Assembly: GCF_038561965.1 (NCBI RefSeq) | Contig: NZ_CP139348.1 | Coordinates: forward strand, 4,588,001 to 4,652,000 | DNA: 64,000 nucleotides | Reading direction: 5' to 3' | DNA from: Stutzerimonas stutzeri | GTDB lineage: Bacteria; Pseudomonadota; Gammaproteobacteria; Pseudomonadales; Pseudomonadaceae | In this document: piece by piece, positions 25,931 to 35,337 of the stretch | Position numbering within the stretch: position 1 is the stretch's first letter | How the letters are laid out: the number at the start of each line of letters is the position of its first letter | Position numbers and translations under genes: made by a program | The notes under the pieces: model-generated | Database searches by the model: none | Told to the model about the DNA's origin: nothing | What the model saw: only the letters and a program-made list of their open reading frames with translations

Positions 25931-25955
25931 CAGGCTAGCTCCAGCGCTGACGCTT

Positions 25956-26014
25956 CGCGGTCAATACCGCTCCTGCAAAGGCAGCGCACGGCGATGGGAG
26001 TGGTCTTGACCGCG
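25956..26014. repeat. hairpin in the gspE-gspF gap
   Basis: CGCGGTCAATACCGCTCC (25956-25973) pairs with GGAGTGGTCTTGACCGCG (25997-26014), 16 of 18 positions matching, across a 23-base loop. It lies between the gspE stop and the gspF start. It could be an RNA processing or attenuation element, or mark a transcript boundary inside the cluster. There is no T tract after it on the minus strand. Confidence 0.55.
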
Positions 26015-26098
26015 AACAAACCCGCGAAACGGTCAAACCCATATATCGAACTGCTAACCAGTAACTTCCCGACTGATCGCTGCAAGCCGCTCATCCCC

Positions 26099-27613
26099 TT
26101 ATTCCTCACGCGTCACCCGCAGCACTTCCTCGATGGTGGTCACGCCCTCGCGCACCTTGCGCAGGCCGTCGTCACGGATGCTCGGGCCCAATACCCGCGC
26201 GTGGCGCAGCATGTCCTGTTCACTGGCGCGGGTGTGCACCATGGTGCGCAGGGCATCGTCGAACAGCACCAGTTCGTAGATGCCGGTACGCCCGCGGTAC
26301 CCCAGCCCGCGGCACTGCTCGCAGCCTTCGGCGTGATACAGCGTCGGCGCATCGTCGGGACTCACACCCAGCAGCGCACACTCGGCGGTATCGGCGACAT
26401 AGGCGCGCTTGCAGTCATTGCACAACACCCGCACGAGGCGCTGGGCCAGTACGCCGAGTAGCGAAGAAGAAATCAGGAACGGCTCGACGCCCATGTCCAC
26501 CAGGCGCGTGACCGCACCGATAGCGCTGTTGGTGTGCAACGTCGAAAGCACCAGGTGGCCGGTCAGCGAGGCCTGTACCGCCATGTCCGCGGTCTCCTGG
26601 TCGCGGATCTCGCCAACCATCACCACGTCCGGGTCCTGGCGCAGGATCGCGCGCAAGCCGCGAGCGAAGGTCATGTCGACCTTGGTGTTGACCTGCGTCT
26701 GGCCGATGCCCTCGAGGTGGTATTCGATGGGGTCCTCGACGGTGAGGATGTTGCGCGTGCGGTCATTGAGCGTGGTCAGGGCGGCGTAGAGCGTGGTGGT
26801 CTTGCCCGAGCCGGTGGGGCCGGTGACCAGGATGATGCCGTGGGGCTTCCTTACCGCCTGCTCCAGCTGCTCGCGGTCATGCTCGTTCATGCCCAGATGC
26901 TTCAGAGTCAGCCGCCCTGCCTGCTTGTCGAGCAGACGCAGCACCACCCGCTCGCCGTTGGCCGAGGGCAGCGTGGAAACACGAATATCGACCTCGCGCC
27001 CACCGACCCGCAGTGAGATGCGCCCGTCCTGAGGGATGCGCTTCTCGGCGATGTCCAGCTTGGCCATGACCTTGATCCGCGATACCAGCAGGGCCGCCAG
27101 CTCACGCTTGGGCTGCACCACCTCGCGCAGGATGCCGTCGACGCGAAAGCGGATCACCAGGCGCTTCTCGAAGGTTTCGATATGGATATCCGAGGCATTC
27201 TCGTTGATCGCTTCGCCGAGAATGGCGTTGATCAGGCGGATGATCGGCGCGTCGTCCTCCTGCTCCAGCAGATCTTCGGTTTCCTGAATCTGATCGGCCA
27301 AGCTGGCCAGATCGAGATCATTGCCCAGCCCCTCGACCATCAGCATCGCCGCGGAAGAATCGTGCTGATAGGCCACGCCGAGCGCCTGATCGAAATCGGC
27401 CTGCGGCAACCACTGCATCGGCAAACGCATGCCGACCACCCGCTGCGCCTCCTGCACCGCGGTCAGCGCGGCGCCCTCGCGCAGGCCCAGGCGCAACTCG
27501 CCGCCACGCTCCAGCAGGATCACCCCATGCCGCCGCGCAAAGGCGAATGGCAGACGGCGTTGGGCCGGCTGCTCGAGCAGCGCGGTGACTTCGTTTACAT
27601 CGAGTTCGGGCAT
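26099..27613 (-). CDS. gspE: type II secretion ATPase GspE (XcpR-like)
   Basis: GspE (504 residues) powers pseudopilus assembly. It has an N-terminal GspL-binding domain, Walker A GPTGSGKT at residues 265-272, the Asp box and Walker B region ([18 protein letters not shown]), the His box ([12 protein letters not shown]), and the zinc-binding tetracysteine C398-x2-C401 with C431-x2-C434. It is the first gene of this block; gspC and gspD, which are divergent from gspE in P. aeruginosa, are not next to it. Confidence 0.96.
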   Translation of the reverse strand: MPELDVNEVTALLEQPAQRRLPFAFARRHGVILLERGGELRLGLREGAALTAVQEAQRVVGMRLPMQWLPQADFDQALGVAYQHDSSAAMLMVEGLGNDLDLASLADQIQETEDLLEQEDDAPIIRLINAILGEAINENASDIHIETFEKRLVIRFRVDGILREVVQPKRELAALLVSRIKVMAKLDIAEKRIPQDGRISLRVGGREVDIRVSTLPSANGERVVLRLLDKQAGRLTLKHLGMNEHDREQLEQAVRKPHGIILVTGPTGSGKTTTLYAALTTLNDRTRNILTVEDPIEYHLEGIGQTQVNTKVDMTFARGLRAILRQDPDVVMVGEIRDQETADMAVQASLTGHLVLSTLHTNSAIGAVTRLVDMGVEPFLISSSLLGVLAQRLVRVLCNDCKRAYVADTAECALLGVSPDDAPTLYHAEGCEQCRGLGYRGRTGIYELVLFDDALRTMVHTRASEQDMLRHARVLGPSIRDDGLRKVREGVTTIEEVLRVTREE

Positions 27614-28135
27614 CGTGCAGCTCCACCAGCGATACGCAGCGACCCGACGTCACCACGTTCGAAACACTCCAGACGGGTCTAACCAATCTAGTTGGACTAC
27701 AAGGATTGGATGACATTTCAACGTGCACGCGTTTTTCCTGCACGCCCGACTTAACCCGGCACCAAGGTCGGAGACGCTTGGCACCGCTGACGAATATCCC
27801 ATCAATGGCGCGTCATTCATGATGCGGCCGCGTCGTGTGCCTGGCGCGGACGATTTGGTCGTACGCGGAGCCAAACAGGACGCAATCTGCAGCGAAGCGC
27901 GGAAAACAGGCAGTCATCCTGCGACCGATGCGTCAAATACAATCGTTTGATTGAAACAGTTGTTTGATTTTTTCAGGGCTTGCAGAATGCCCCGCCGGGC
28001 GATCCGTTTTTACGCGTCGCCCGGTAGGTTTCACCTGTTCCAAACCCCGTCCGCCAGAGCAGCGGGCGGGTGAAAAGCACGTCGGTGCGCGGCTTGCCGC
28101 AGCACTGGTCATGATCACGCAGGAGAACAACAACA
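27614..28135. other. divergent promoter region between gspE and pntAA
   Basis: A 522-base gap with no credible gene; the short frames here lack ribosome sites. The part from about 27930 to 27975 is AT-rich, with an inverted TTTG/CAAA-type motif, and a GC-rich hairpin-like patch (CGGGCGATCC ... TCGCCCGG) follows at about 27996-28024. In P. aeruginosa this slot upstream of gspE carries xcpP and xcpQ. Confidence 0.6.
27953..27966. promoter_or_regulatory. PsrA-like operator upstream of pntAA
   Basis: GAAAC-AGTT-GTTTG matches the published PsrA pattern (G/C)AAAC-N2-4-GTTT(G/C), where PsrA is a fatty-acid-responsive TetR regulator of pseudomonads. A second TTTGATT copy at 27945-27951 sits beside it. 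It is about 170 bases before pntAA. The match is short, so chance is a real alternative. Confidence 0.3.
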
Positions 28136-29257
28136 ATGCACATCGGTGTTCCTCTCGAAACCCACTCCGGGGAGACGCGCGTCGCCGCCACCCCGGAAAC
28201 CGTCAAGAAACTGATCGGCCAAGGGCACCGGGTGACGCTGCAAAGCGGCGCCGGGTTGCTTTCCAGCGTGCCGGACAGCGCCTATGAAGCGGCCGGCGCA
28301 GCCATCGGCGACGCGGCCGCGGCGTTCGCCGCCGAGCTGGTGCTGAAGGTCAATGCGCCGGACGATGCCGAACTGGCGCAGATGCAGTCCGGCAGCGTGC
28401 TGCTGGGCATGCTCAACCCGTTCGACAATGCCTGTATCGCGCGCATGGCCGCCCGCGGCATCACTGCGTTCGCGCTGGAGGCCGCACCGCGTACTTCCCG
28501 TGCGCAGAGCCTGGACGTGCTGTCGTCGCAAGCCAACATCGCCGGCTACAAGGCGGTGCTGGTCGGCGCCCACCACTACCCGCGCTTCATGCCGATGCTG
28601 ATGACTGCCGCCGGCACGGTGAAGGCCGCCCGCGTGCTGATCCTCGGTGCCGGTGTTGCCGGTCTGCAGGCCATCGCCACAGCCAAGCGCCTCGGCGCGG
28701 TGGTCGAGGCGTCGGACGTGCGTCCAGCGGTGAAGGAACAGATCGAGTCGCTCGGCGCGAAGTTCGTCGATGTGCCGCTGGAGACCGACGAAGAGCGCGA
28801 ATGCGCCGAAGGCGTCGGAGGCTATGCGCGGCCGATGCCCGCTTCGTGGATGGCACGCCAGGCCCAGGCGGTGCACGAGCGTGCGCTGCAGTCGGACATC
28901 GTCATCACCACCGCGCTGATCCCTGGCCGCAACGCGCCAACGCTGCTGCAGGAAGCCACTGTCGAGCAGATGAAGCCCGGCTCGGTGATCGTCGATCTGG
29001 CGGCCGGCCACGGCGGCAACTGCCCGCTCACCGAGATCGACCAAGTGGTCGTGCGCCACGGCGTGACCATCGTCGGCCACGCCAACCTGGCCACGCTGGT
29101 CGCGGCGGACGCCTCGGCGCTGTACGCCCGCAACCTGCTGGATTTCCTCAAGCTGGTCATCGACAAGGACAGCCAGTTCCAGCTCAACCTCGAAGACGAC
29201 ATCGTCGCCGCGTGCCTGATGTGCCGCGACGGCCAGGTCGTGCGGACCAACGGTTAA
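28136..29257 (+). CDS. pntAA: NAD(P) transhydrogenase subunit alpha part 1
   Basis: This 373-residue soluble, NAD(H)-binding domain I of the proton-translocating transhydrogenase, which reduces NADP+ with NADH using the proton gradient, has the alanine-dehydrogenase/PNT N-terminal domain ([17 protein letters not shown]), the substrate loop [27 protein letters not shown], and the NAD-binding [22 protein letters not shown] motif. AGGAGAA precedes the ATG. The alpha subunit is split in two genes, as in other pseudomonads and Rhodospirillum. Confidence 0.96.
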   Translation: MHIGVPLETHSGETRVAATPETVKKLIGQGHRVTLQSGAGLLSSVPDSAYEAAGAAIGDAAAAFAAELVLKVNAPDDAELAQMQSGSVLLGMLNPFDNACIARMAARGITAFALEAAPRTSRAQSLDVLSSQANIAGYKAVLVGAHHYPRFMPMLMTAAGTVKAARVLILGAGVAGLQAIATAKRLGAVVEASDVRPAVKEQIESLGAKFVDVPLETDEERECAEGVGGYARPMPASWMARQAQAVHERALQSDIVITTALIPGRNAPTLLQEATVEQMKPGSVIVDLAAGHGGNCPLTEIDQVVVRHGVTIVGHANLATLVAADASALYARNLLDFLKLVIDKDSQFQLNLEDDIVAACLMCRDGQVVRTNG

Positions 29258-29270
29258 GGGAGACGCGAAC

Positions 29271-29588
29271 ATGGATCTGATTTCAGACGGCATCTACAAC
29301 CTGATCATCTTCGTGCTGGCGATCTACGTCGGCTACCACGTGGTCTGGAACGTCACCCCGGCTCTGCATACCCCACTGATGGCGGTTACCAACGCGATTT
29401 CGGCAATCGTCATCGTCGGCGCCATGTTGGCCGCCGCGCTCACCGTCACCCCGCTGGGCAAGGCCATGGGCACCCTGGCCGTGGCGCTGGCGGCGGTCAA
29501 TGTGTTCGGTGGCTTCCTGGTCACCCGGCGCATGCTGGAAATGTTCAAGAAGAAGGACCGCAGCGCGGCCAAGGCAGAGGGCAAGTAA
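29271..29588 (+). CDS. pntAB: NAD(P) transhydrogenase subunit alpha part 2
   Basis: A 105-residue membrane protein with three or four helices ([61 protein letters not shown]). It is part of the proton channel domain II and pairs with the N-terminal helices of PntB. It starts 13 bases after pntAA with GGGAGA as ribosome site and is followed three bases later by pntB. Confidence 0.95.
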   Translation: MDLISDGIYNLIIFVLAIYVGYHVVWNVTPALHTPLMAVTNAISAIVIVGAMLAAALTVTPLGKAMGTLAVALAAVNVFGGFLVTRRMLEMFKKKDRSAAKAEGK

Positions 29589-29591
29589 GCC

Positions 29592-31028
29592 ATGAGCATG
29601 AACCTGATCACCCTGCTCTATCTGGTCGCCTCGGTGTGCTTCATCCAGGCACTGAAGGGCCTTTCCCACCCCACCACGTCGCGCCGCGGCAACCTGTTCG
29701 GCATGCTCGGCATGGGTCTGGCCATGCTCACCACGGTCGGCCTGATCTTCAAACTCGGCAGCGAGCTGGCTACGGCCGGCATCGGCTACGTGATCGTCGG
29801 CCTGCTGATCGGTGGCAGTGTCGGCACCATCATGGCCAAGCGCGTCGAGATGACCAAGATGCCCGAACTGGTCGCCTTCATGCACAGCATGATCGGCCTG
29901 GCCGCGGTGTTCATCGCCATCGCCGCAGTGGTCGAGCCGCAGTCGCTGGGCATCGTCGAGCAGATCGGTTACGCGATTCCGGTGGGCAACCGTCTGGAGC
30001 TGTTCCTCGGTGCAGCCATCGGTGCCATCACCTTCTCCGGTTCGGTGATCGCCTTCGGCAAGCTATCGGGCAAGTACAAGTTCCGCCTGTTCCAGGGCGC
30101 GCCGGTGGTGTTCAAGGGCCAGCACATGGTCAACCTGGCCGTGGGCCTGGCGATCCTCGCGCTCGGCCTGGTCTATACCTTCACCGGCAACCTGACCGCC
30201 TTCGCCCTTCTGGTGGCGCTGGCCTTCGTCATCGGCGTGCTGATCATCATCCCCATCGGCGGCGCCGACATGCCGGTGGTGGTGTCGATGCTCAACAGCT
30301 ACTCGGGCTGGGCGGCGGCCGGTATCGGTTTCTCGCTGAACAACTCGATGCTGATCATCGCCGGTTCCCTGGTCGGCTCTTCCGGCGCGATCCTCTCGTA
30401 CATCATGTGCAAGGCGATGAACCGTTCGTTCTTCAACGTGATCCTCGGCGGCTTCGGTGCCGACGTCGATGCGGGTGGCCCGGCGGGCGCCCAGCTGGAG
30501 CGCAACGTGAAGTCCGGCTCGGCCGACGATGCCGCCTTCCTGCTGAGCAACGCCGACACCGTGATTATCGTCCCGGGCTACGGCTTGGCGGTGGCCCGCG
30601 CCCAGCACGCGCTGATGGAGCTGGCCGAGAAGCTGACGCACATGGGCGTGACCGTGAAGTACGCGATCCACCCGGTCGCCGGGCGTATGCCCGGTCACAT
30701 GAACGTGCTGCTGGCCGAGGCCGAAGTGCCTTACGAGCAGGTGTTCGAGATGGATGACATCAACTCCGAGTTCGGCCAGGCCGACGTGGTGCTGGTGCTC
30801 GGTGCCAATGACGTGGTCAACCCAGCGGCGAAGACCGATCCGAAATCGGCGATCGCCGGCATGCCGATCCTTGAGGCCTACAAGGCCAAGACGGTCATCG
30901 TCAACAAGCGCTCCATGGCCAGCGGTTATGCGGGCCTGGATAATGAGCTGTTCTACATGGACAAGACCATGATGGTCTTCGGCGACGCCAAGAAGGTGGT
31001 CGAGGACATGGTCAAGGCTGTCGACTAA
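29592..31028 (+). CDS. pntB: NAD(P) transhydrogenase subunit beta
   Basis: PntB (478 residues) has an N-terminal membrane part with about nine helices and the C-terminal NADP(H)-binding domain III with VIIVPGYGLAVARAQH, HPVAGRMPGHMNVLLAEA and GANDVVNPAAKTDP, all PntB signatures. A second ATG two codons in is an alternative start. It is the last gene of the operon, ended by a clear terminator. Confidence 0.97.
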   Translation: MSMNLITLLYLVASVCFIQALKGLSHPTTSRRGNLFGMLGMGLAMLTTVGLIFKLGSELATAGIGYVIVGLLIGGSVGTIMAKRVEMTKMPELVAFMHSMIGLAAVFIAIAAVVEPQSLGIVEQIGYAIPVGNRLELFLGAAIGAITFSGSVIAFGKLSGKYKFRLFQGAPVVFKGQHMVNLAVGLAILALGLVYTFTGNLTAFALLVALAFVIGVLIIIPIGGADMPVVVSMLNSYSGWAAAGIGFSLNNSMLIIAGSLVGSSGAILSYIMCKAMNRSFFNVILGGFGADVDAGGPAGAQLERNVKSGSADDAAFLLSNADTVIIVPGYGLAVARAQHALMELAEKLTHMGVTVKYAIHPVAGRMPGHMNVLLAEAEVPYEQVFEMDDINSEFGQADVVLVLGANDVVNPAAKTDPKSAIAGMPILEAYKAKTVIVNKRSMASGYAGLDNELFYMDKTMMVFGDAKKVVEDMVKAVD

Positions 31029-31046
31029 GCCGCAACCGTTGAACCG

Positions 31047-31082
31047 AAAAACCCCTCCCGGCCTTCGCCGCGAGGGGTTTTT
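31047..31082 (+). terminator. rho-independent terminator of the pnt operon
   Basis: AAAAACCCCTC (31047-31057) pairs with GAGGGGTTTTT (31072-31082), followed by more T residues. It starts 18 bases after the pntB stop. Confidence 0.9.
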
Positions 31083-31179
31083 CTTTGCTCGCCGGCGCCG
31101 TCGGTCATCCTGCCGAGGGCTTCAGCTCACCAACGCTGACCCAAACCAATCAACACCGGCTCACGCCAGTTCGGCTGGC

Positions 31180-31770
31180 TCAAGCGCTGAAACCAAACAC
31201 CTCGCCCAGGTGCCGTCGGTAACGCGCGACATCCGCTTCGACTTGCGGGCGCTTCATCACGTCGACGCTGAGAAAGGTAGGCAGACCCTGCATGCCGAGA
31301 AACTCGTGGGCCTTGTGAAATGGCAGATACACGGCGTCCACGCCCTTGCCGCCGAAGAAGTCGCCGGGGTCGTCGAAGGCCTGCTGCGGGGCATTCCAGG
31401 TGGCGGAAATCATGTAGCGTTTGCCGTGCAGCAGGCCGCCGCTGCCGTACTTCTGCGATGCATCGGAACGGGTACGTCCGTCGTTGGCGTAGAGGCTGCC
31501 GTGGCCAACGGTGAACACTTCGTCGAGGTATTTCTTCACGGTCCAGGGCGCGCCCATCCACCAGCCGGGCATCTGGTAGATCAGTGCGTCAGCCCAGAGG
31601 ATTTTCTCGACTTCTTCCTGCGCATCGTAGCCAGCATCGATCTCGGTGGTCTTGATCTCAAAGCCCGCTGCGGCGAGGGTTTCAATTGCCGCCTGATGCA
31701 GCGTGGCGTTGTACTGGCCGGCCGAATGCGCGAACGCCTTGCCGCCGTTGAGTAGCAGAATCTTCTTCAT
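31180..31770 (-). CDS. mdaB: NAD(P)H:quinone oxidoreductase MdaB
   Basis: This 196-residue flavodoxin-fold quinone reductase makes a two-electron reduction of quinones and limits oxidative stress. Features are KKILLLNGGKAFAHSAGQYN at the start, the MdaB loop YQMPGWWMGAPWTVKKYLDEVF, and LSATWNAPQQAF-like sequence (here MISATWNAPQQAF). The ATG at 31770 has GAGG eight bases upstream; an in-frame extension to 31842 looks non-coding. Confidence 0.92.
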   Translation of the reverse strand: MKKILLLNGGKAFAHSAGQYNATLHQAAIETLAAAGFEIKTTEIDAGYDAQEEVEKILWADALIYQMPGWWMGAPWTVKKYLDEVFTVGHGSLYANDGRTRSDASQKYGSGGLLHGKRYMISATWNAPQQAFDDPGDFFGGKGVDAVYLPFHKAHEFLGMQGLPTFLSVDVMKRPQVEADVARYRRHLGEVFGFSA

Positions 31771-31889
31771 GGAATGCCTCAGAGACAGAATGGCGCGCAG
31801 CTTACCCACGACCGGGCGAAGTACCCAGGCCGGGGCGGGCAAATCATCTTTGCGCTGCGGTCACGAATCCGTCGCCAACTGGCGTTCTA

Positions 31890-32879
31890 TCAGCCCGCTT
31901 TCACCGCCGGTGCCGATTCCGGCCTCGACGCATAACGCTGCGCCAGCACCGCGCAGACCATCAACTGGATCTGGTGAAACAACATCAGCGGCAGGATCAG
32001 CGTGCCCAGCGCCCCACCGGCGAACAGCACCTGCGCCATGGGAATGCCGGTGGCCAGGCTCTTCTTCGAGCCGGCGAAGAGAATAGTGATTCGATCCTCC
32101 AGATCGAAGCCCAGCCAGCGCGCGATCAACCAGGTGATGATTAATGCCAGTGCCAGCAGCAGGCAGCAGGCCAGCACCAGGCCGAGCAATTGCGGCAGTG
32201 GCACCTCATGCCAGATGCCCTCGACCACCGCGTGGCTGAATGCGGTGTAGACCACCAGCAGGATCGAGCTCTGATCGACGTTCTTCAGCCAGCCTTTGTT
32301 GCGCGCTACCCAGTCACCGATCCAGCGTCGCGCGATCTGCCCGGCAATGAACGGCAGCAGCAGCTGCACGACGATCTTGCCGATGGCATCCAACGTCGAG
32401 CCGCCTTCGCCCTGCGCGCCCATCAGCAGCAGCACCAGCAGTGGCGTGAGGAAGATGCCGATCAGGCTGGACGCCGCCGCGCTGCAGACCGCCGCCGGGA
32501 TATTGCCGCGCGCCAGCGAGGTGAAGGCGATGGCTGACTGTACGGTGGCCGGCAAGGCGCAGAGGTAGAGCATGCCGAGGTACAGCTCGGGTCCTATCAT
32601 CGGCGTCAATACCGGGCGCAAGGCCAGGCCGAGCAGCGGGAACAACACGAAGGTGCAGCTGAACACCAACAGGTGCAGGCGCCAGTGGCCCATCCCGGCG
32701 AGGATCGCGCTGCCAGAAAGCTTGGCACCGTGCATGAAGAACAGCAGGGCGATGGCCAGGTTGGTGATCCACTCGAACACCACCACGCCTTGCCCACGTG
32801 CTGGCAGCAGCGTGGCAATGGCCACTGCACCAAGCAGAGCGAGGGTGAAGTTGTCCGGTAACAGGCGAGGTCTGGCCAT
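31890..32879 (-). CDS. bile acid:sodium symporter (BASS) family transporter
   Basis: A 329-residue membrane protein with ten helices. It has FMHGAKLSGSAILAGMGHWRLH in helix 2-3, ALPATVQSAIAFTSLARGNIPAAV in the unwound helix region and a repeated half (FAGSKKSLATGIPMAQVLF). This is the YfeH-like SBF/DUF4137 branch, whose substrate is generally unknown. AGGAG precedes the ATG by six bases. It is divergent from the AraC regulator, which may control it. Confidence 0.82.
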   Translation of the reverse strand: MARPRLLPDNFTLALLGAVAIATLLPARGQGVVVFEWITNLAIALLFFMHGAKLSGSAILAGMGHWRLHLLVFSCTFVLFPLLGLALRPVLTPMIGPELYLGMLYLCALPATVQSAIAFTSLARGNIPAAVCSAAASSLIGIFLTPLLVLLLMGAQGEGGSTLDAIGKIVVQLLLPFIAGQIARRWIGDWVARNKGWLKNVDQSSILLVVYTAFSHAVVEGIWHEVPLPQLLGLVLACCLLLALALIITWLIARWLGFDLEDRITILFAGSKKSLATGIPMAQVLFAGGALGTLILPLMLFHQIQLMVCAVLAQRYASRPESAPAVKAG

Positions 32880-33014
32880 GTGCGCTCCTGATTGCGTGGC
32901 TTGCAGCGAGTTGCCAGCGAGTCTACTGTCGCCTGGAATATCCGACTAACGCCACTGGCAAGACAAATGTCGAGAAAAGGACAAGGCAACCTCCTGCAGC
33001 GCAGCATTCCAACC

Positions 33015-33767
33015 ATGGACGCGCTGCCGCGGCCGCTGTTTGCACGCAGCGAGTCTCTGGCCGAGCGCACCACCACGCCGCGGCACAGCCATCCCTGGGC
33101 GCAGCTGTCGTACGCCATCAGCGGCGTGCTGCGGGTGCACACCGACCGCGGCCGTTTCCTTGCGCCACCGCAGCGCGCCATCCTGATTCCGCCGGGTCTG
33201 CTGCACGAAGTCATAAGCTCGCCGCACACCGAGATGCGCAGCCTATACGTCGATTACCGCGTCGTGGCCTGGGCGTCCGCGCATTGCCAGGTGCTCGCGG
33301 TCAGCCCATTGCTGCGAGAGCTGATCCGCGCCTTTGGCGTCCTGCCGGCAGAGTACGACGAGCAAGGTGCCGACGGCCGTCTGGCTGCGGTGCTGCTGGA
33401 CCAGCTGCGTGCGGCGCCGGCAATCGGCTATTCCTTGCCCTGGCCCAGCGATGATCGGCTGCGCAAAGTCTGTGAAGCGCTCTACGAGCAACCCGACCTG
33501 TCGCTCAGCCTGAAGCAATGGAGCGAACGCCTGCAGGTGTCGGAGAAAACACTGACGCGCCAGTTCCAGCGCGACACCGGTCTCAGCTTCCGCGCCTGGC
33601 GCCAGCGTTTGCGCCTGCTCAGCGCTCTTCCCCTGCTGGAACAGGGCCAGCCGGTCACCGATGTCGCGCTGGCCTGTGGCTACGAATCCACCTCGGCATT
33701 TATCGCCGCCTTCAGCCAGCAGTTCGGGTCCACCCCGGGTGCTCTTTCGCGCCTACCGCGCCAGTAG
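33015..33767 (+). CDS. AraC-family regulator
   Basis: The protein has 250 residues: an N-terminal cupin-like sensing domain (RHSHPWAQLSYAISGVLRVHTDRGRF) and a C-terminal AraC DNA-binding domain with two helix-turn-helix units (LSLKQWSERLQVSEKTLTRQFQRDTG; VTDVALACGYESTSAFIAAFSQQFGSTPG). The start is uncertain; ATGs at 32967 and 32892 are in frame, but homology-like sequence begins at 33015. It is divergent from the BASS transporter gene and probably regulates it. Confidence 0.82.
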   Translation: MDALPRPLFARSESLAERTTTPRHSHPWAQLSYAISGVLRVHTDRGRFLAPPQRAILIPPGLLHEVISSPHTEMRSLYVDYRVVAWASAHCQVLAVSPLLRELIRAFGVLPAEYDEQGADGRLAAVLLDQLRAAPAIGYSLPWPSDDRLRKVCEALYEQPDLSLSLKQWSERLQVSEKTLTRQFQRDTGLSFRAWRQRLRLLSALPLLEQGQPVTDVALACGYESTSAFIAAFSQQFGSTPGALSRLPRQ

Positions 33768-33930
33768 ACGCAGGGCCGAAACAGTTGGCGCACCTGCGAC
33801 CGACACAGTTGCACGCAGCGCAAAACTGCACCGGCACAATCGAGAACCCCTGTGGCTGTTGAGCTCTGGCGGCGCGCGCGATCCTGTGTACCCATCACCC
33901 GCACCCGGCCACGCCGGGAAGGAACGCGCC

Positions 33931-34131
33931 ATGGACCGCACACTGCCCCGTCTCTATGTAGTCGACCGCGCCAGGCGCAATTGGCAGCAGATACTGCAAA
34001 CGCTGCTCCGCTGGCATCGCAACAGCCGTACCCGCCAGCAGTTGGCGCAGCTCGACGAGCGTCAGCTGGCTGACGTCGGCATCAGCCACAGCATGCGCGC
34101 GACGGAGTTGGAGAAACCGTTCTGGCGCTGA
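33931..34131 (+). CDS. DUF1127 small basic protein
   Basis: A 66-residue basic protein with a YjiS-like DUF1127 helix pair at its C-terminal half (SRTRQQLAQLDERQLADVGISHSM). GGAAGGAA lies seven bases before the ATG. Small DUF1127 proteins bind RNA in some alpha-proteobacteria; here the role is unknown. Confidence 0.75.
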   Translation: MDRTLPRLYVVDRARRNWQQILQTLLRWHRNSRTRQQLAQLDERQLADVGISHSMRATELEKPFWR

Positions 34132-34247
34132 GCCAACCTCGTCCTACCTCGCATAACGATTCGGCCTATGCTGCGTGCTACAGGGCCGCAGCAGCGGGAA
34201 CGCCATGCCCATGGCGCGGTCTAGAGCCTCACTACTGGAGATTTGCC

Positions 34248-34565
34248 ATGTCCCGAATCCTGCTCCCCTTTTTCGCTGCCAGCCTGCTGCTTAGCGGCGG
34301 CGTTTCGGCTGCCAGCTTCACCGCCACCACCGACATGGTGGTCGGCGGCCTGATCAACACCGTGGACGCTACCTCGGACCTCACCTCCTCCCTGCGCGAT
34401 GACAAGCTGGTGCTCGATGCGCGCGATGACGCGGCACGCTTCGTCGCCAGCGAAGGCGATCTGCGCGGTGCGCATCTCGAAGCGGCGCTGCAGCATATCC
34501 GCAGCGAACGCCCGCAACTGGCGGCCAGCGATCTACAACTGGCCCAGGCGATTCTCGCCCTCTGA
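34248..34565 (+). CDS. DUF2388 periplasmic protein, copy 1
   Basis: A 105-residue protein with a signal peptide (LLPFFAASLLLSGGVSA) and a DUF2388 body: TDLTSSLRDDKLVLDARDDAARFVASEGDLRGAHLEAALQHIRS and the terminal LAASDLQLAQAILAL. DUF2388 is largely restricted to Pseudomonas and has no known function. It is the first of three tandem paralogues preceding a DUF4105 gene. Confidence 0.85.
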   Translation: MSRILLPFFAASLLLSGGVSAASFTATTDMVVGGLINTVDATSDLTSSLRDDKLVLDARDDAARFVASEGDLRGAHLEAALQHIRSERPQLAASDLQLAQAILAL

Positions 34566-34571
34566 CGCATG

Positions 34572-34593
34572 CGGCAGCGTATGAGCGCTGCCG
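34572..34593. terminator. stem-loop after DUF2388 copy 1
   Basis: CGGCAGCG (34572-34579) pairs with CGCTGCCG (34586-34593) across a six-base loop, seven bases after the stop. There is no T tract, so it may only attenuate or stabilise the transcript. Confidence 0.4.
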
Positions 34594-34677
34594 AAACCTG
34601 CGGATGCAACCGGGCACTGGCCCTGCAGCGGGCGTTTCGCTAGCCTTGGCGCCGTTTTACTCGGCAACAGGGTTCAC

Positions 34678-34974
34678 ATGCGTTCGTTTTCCATCGCCAT
34701 TCTGCTTCTCGCTTTCTTCGCCAGCTCGGTCCAGGCCCTCGATGTCACCACCGCAGGCGTCGTGCAGGCCAGCTACGTCAGCAGCCAGCTGACCAGCGCG
34801 CCCTTCGACAACAAGCTGATCAGCGACGCTCGCGATGATGCCGCGGACTTCGTCGCCAGCGACGGGCAGCACGTTGCGGCACGCCTGCAGGCGGCCATGT
34901 TGCGCCTGCGCCAGGCATACCCGGAGCTTGCTGCCAGCGATCTGGAACTGGCCGAAGCGATCCTCGTCCAATAA
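34678..34974 (+). CDS. DUF2388 periplasmic protein, copy 2
   Basis: A 98-residue protein with a signal peptide ending at FASSVQA and the same core as its neighbours: DNKLISDARDDAADFVASDGQHVAARLQAAMLRLR and ASDLELAEAILVQ. AGGG precedes the ATG. Divergence between the copies is high outside the RDDA-FVAS and SDL-LAEAIL motifs, so the duplications are old. Confidence 0.85.
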   Translation: MRSFSIAILLLAFFASSVQALDVTTAGVVQASYVSSQLTSAPFDNKLISDARDDAADFVASDGQHVAARLQAAMLRLRQAYPELAASDLELAEAILVQ

Positions 34975-35016
34975 CCGCACCGGCCTGCCGGTGCCCCGAC
35001 TTTGAGAGACTCATCC

Positions 35017-35337
35017 ATGCACAAGCTATTGCTCGCTGCCCCGCTGGCGCTGGTCGTCGTTGCGGGAACCGCTCAGGCGCAGACCCTCATCGCCACCAGC
35101 AACATCGTTGTGCGCGCCCTGGACCGAAGCATCAACTTCACCTCCGATGTGACCAGCCGCATCAGCGACATGAAAGTCGTCGTCGAAGCACGTGAAGACG
35201 CCGCCAGCTTCGTCGCCAGTGCCGGCGAAATCCGCGGCGCTCATCTGGAAGCCGCGATCGGCACGCTACGCAACGAATTCCCCGCAGCGCGCAACGCCAG
35301 CGACCTGCAACTGGCCGAAGCCATCCTCGCCCTGTGA
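35017..35337 (+). CDS. DUF2388 periplasmic protein, copy 3
   Basis: A 106-residue protein with a signal peptide (LLLAAPLALVVVAGTAQA) and the DUF2388 core (SDMKVVVEAREDAASFVASAGEIRGAHLEAAI; ASDLQLAEAILAL). A start five codons upstream is possible; the ATG at 35017 has GAGAG placed before it and begins the signal peptide. Its stop overlaps the next gene's GTG start. Confidence 0.85.
   Translation: MHKLLLAAPLALVVVAGTAQAQTLIATSNIVVRALDRSINFTSDVTSRISDMKVVVEAREDAASFVASAGEIRGAHLEAAIGTLRNEFPAARNASDLQLAEAILAL

Noticed and set aside
28115..29293. 392-codon antisense frame over pntAA
   Set aside because: Shadow; His/Asp/Gln-rich translation, and pntAA is unmistakable.
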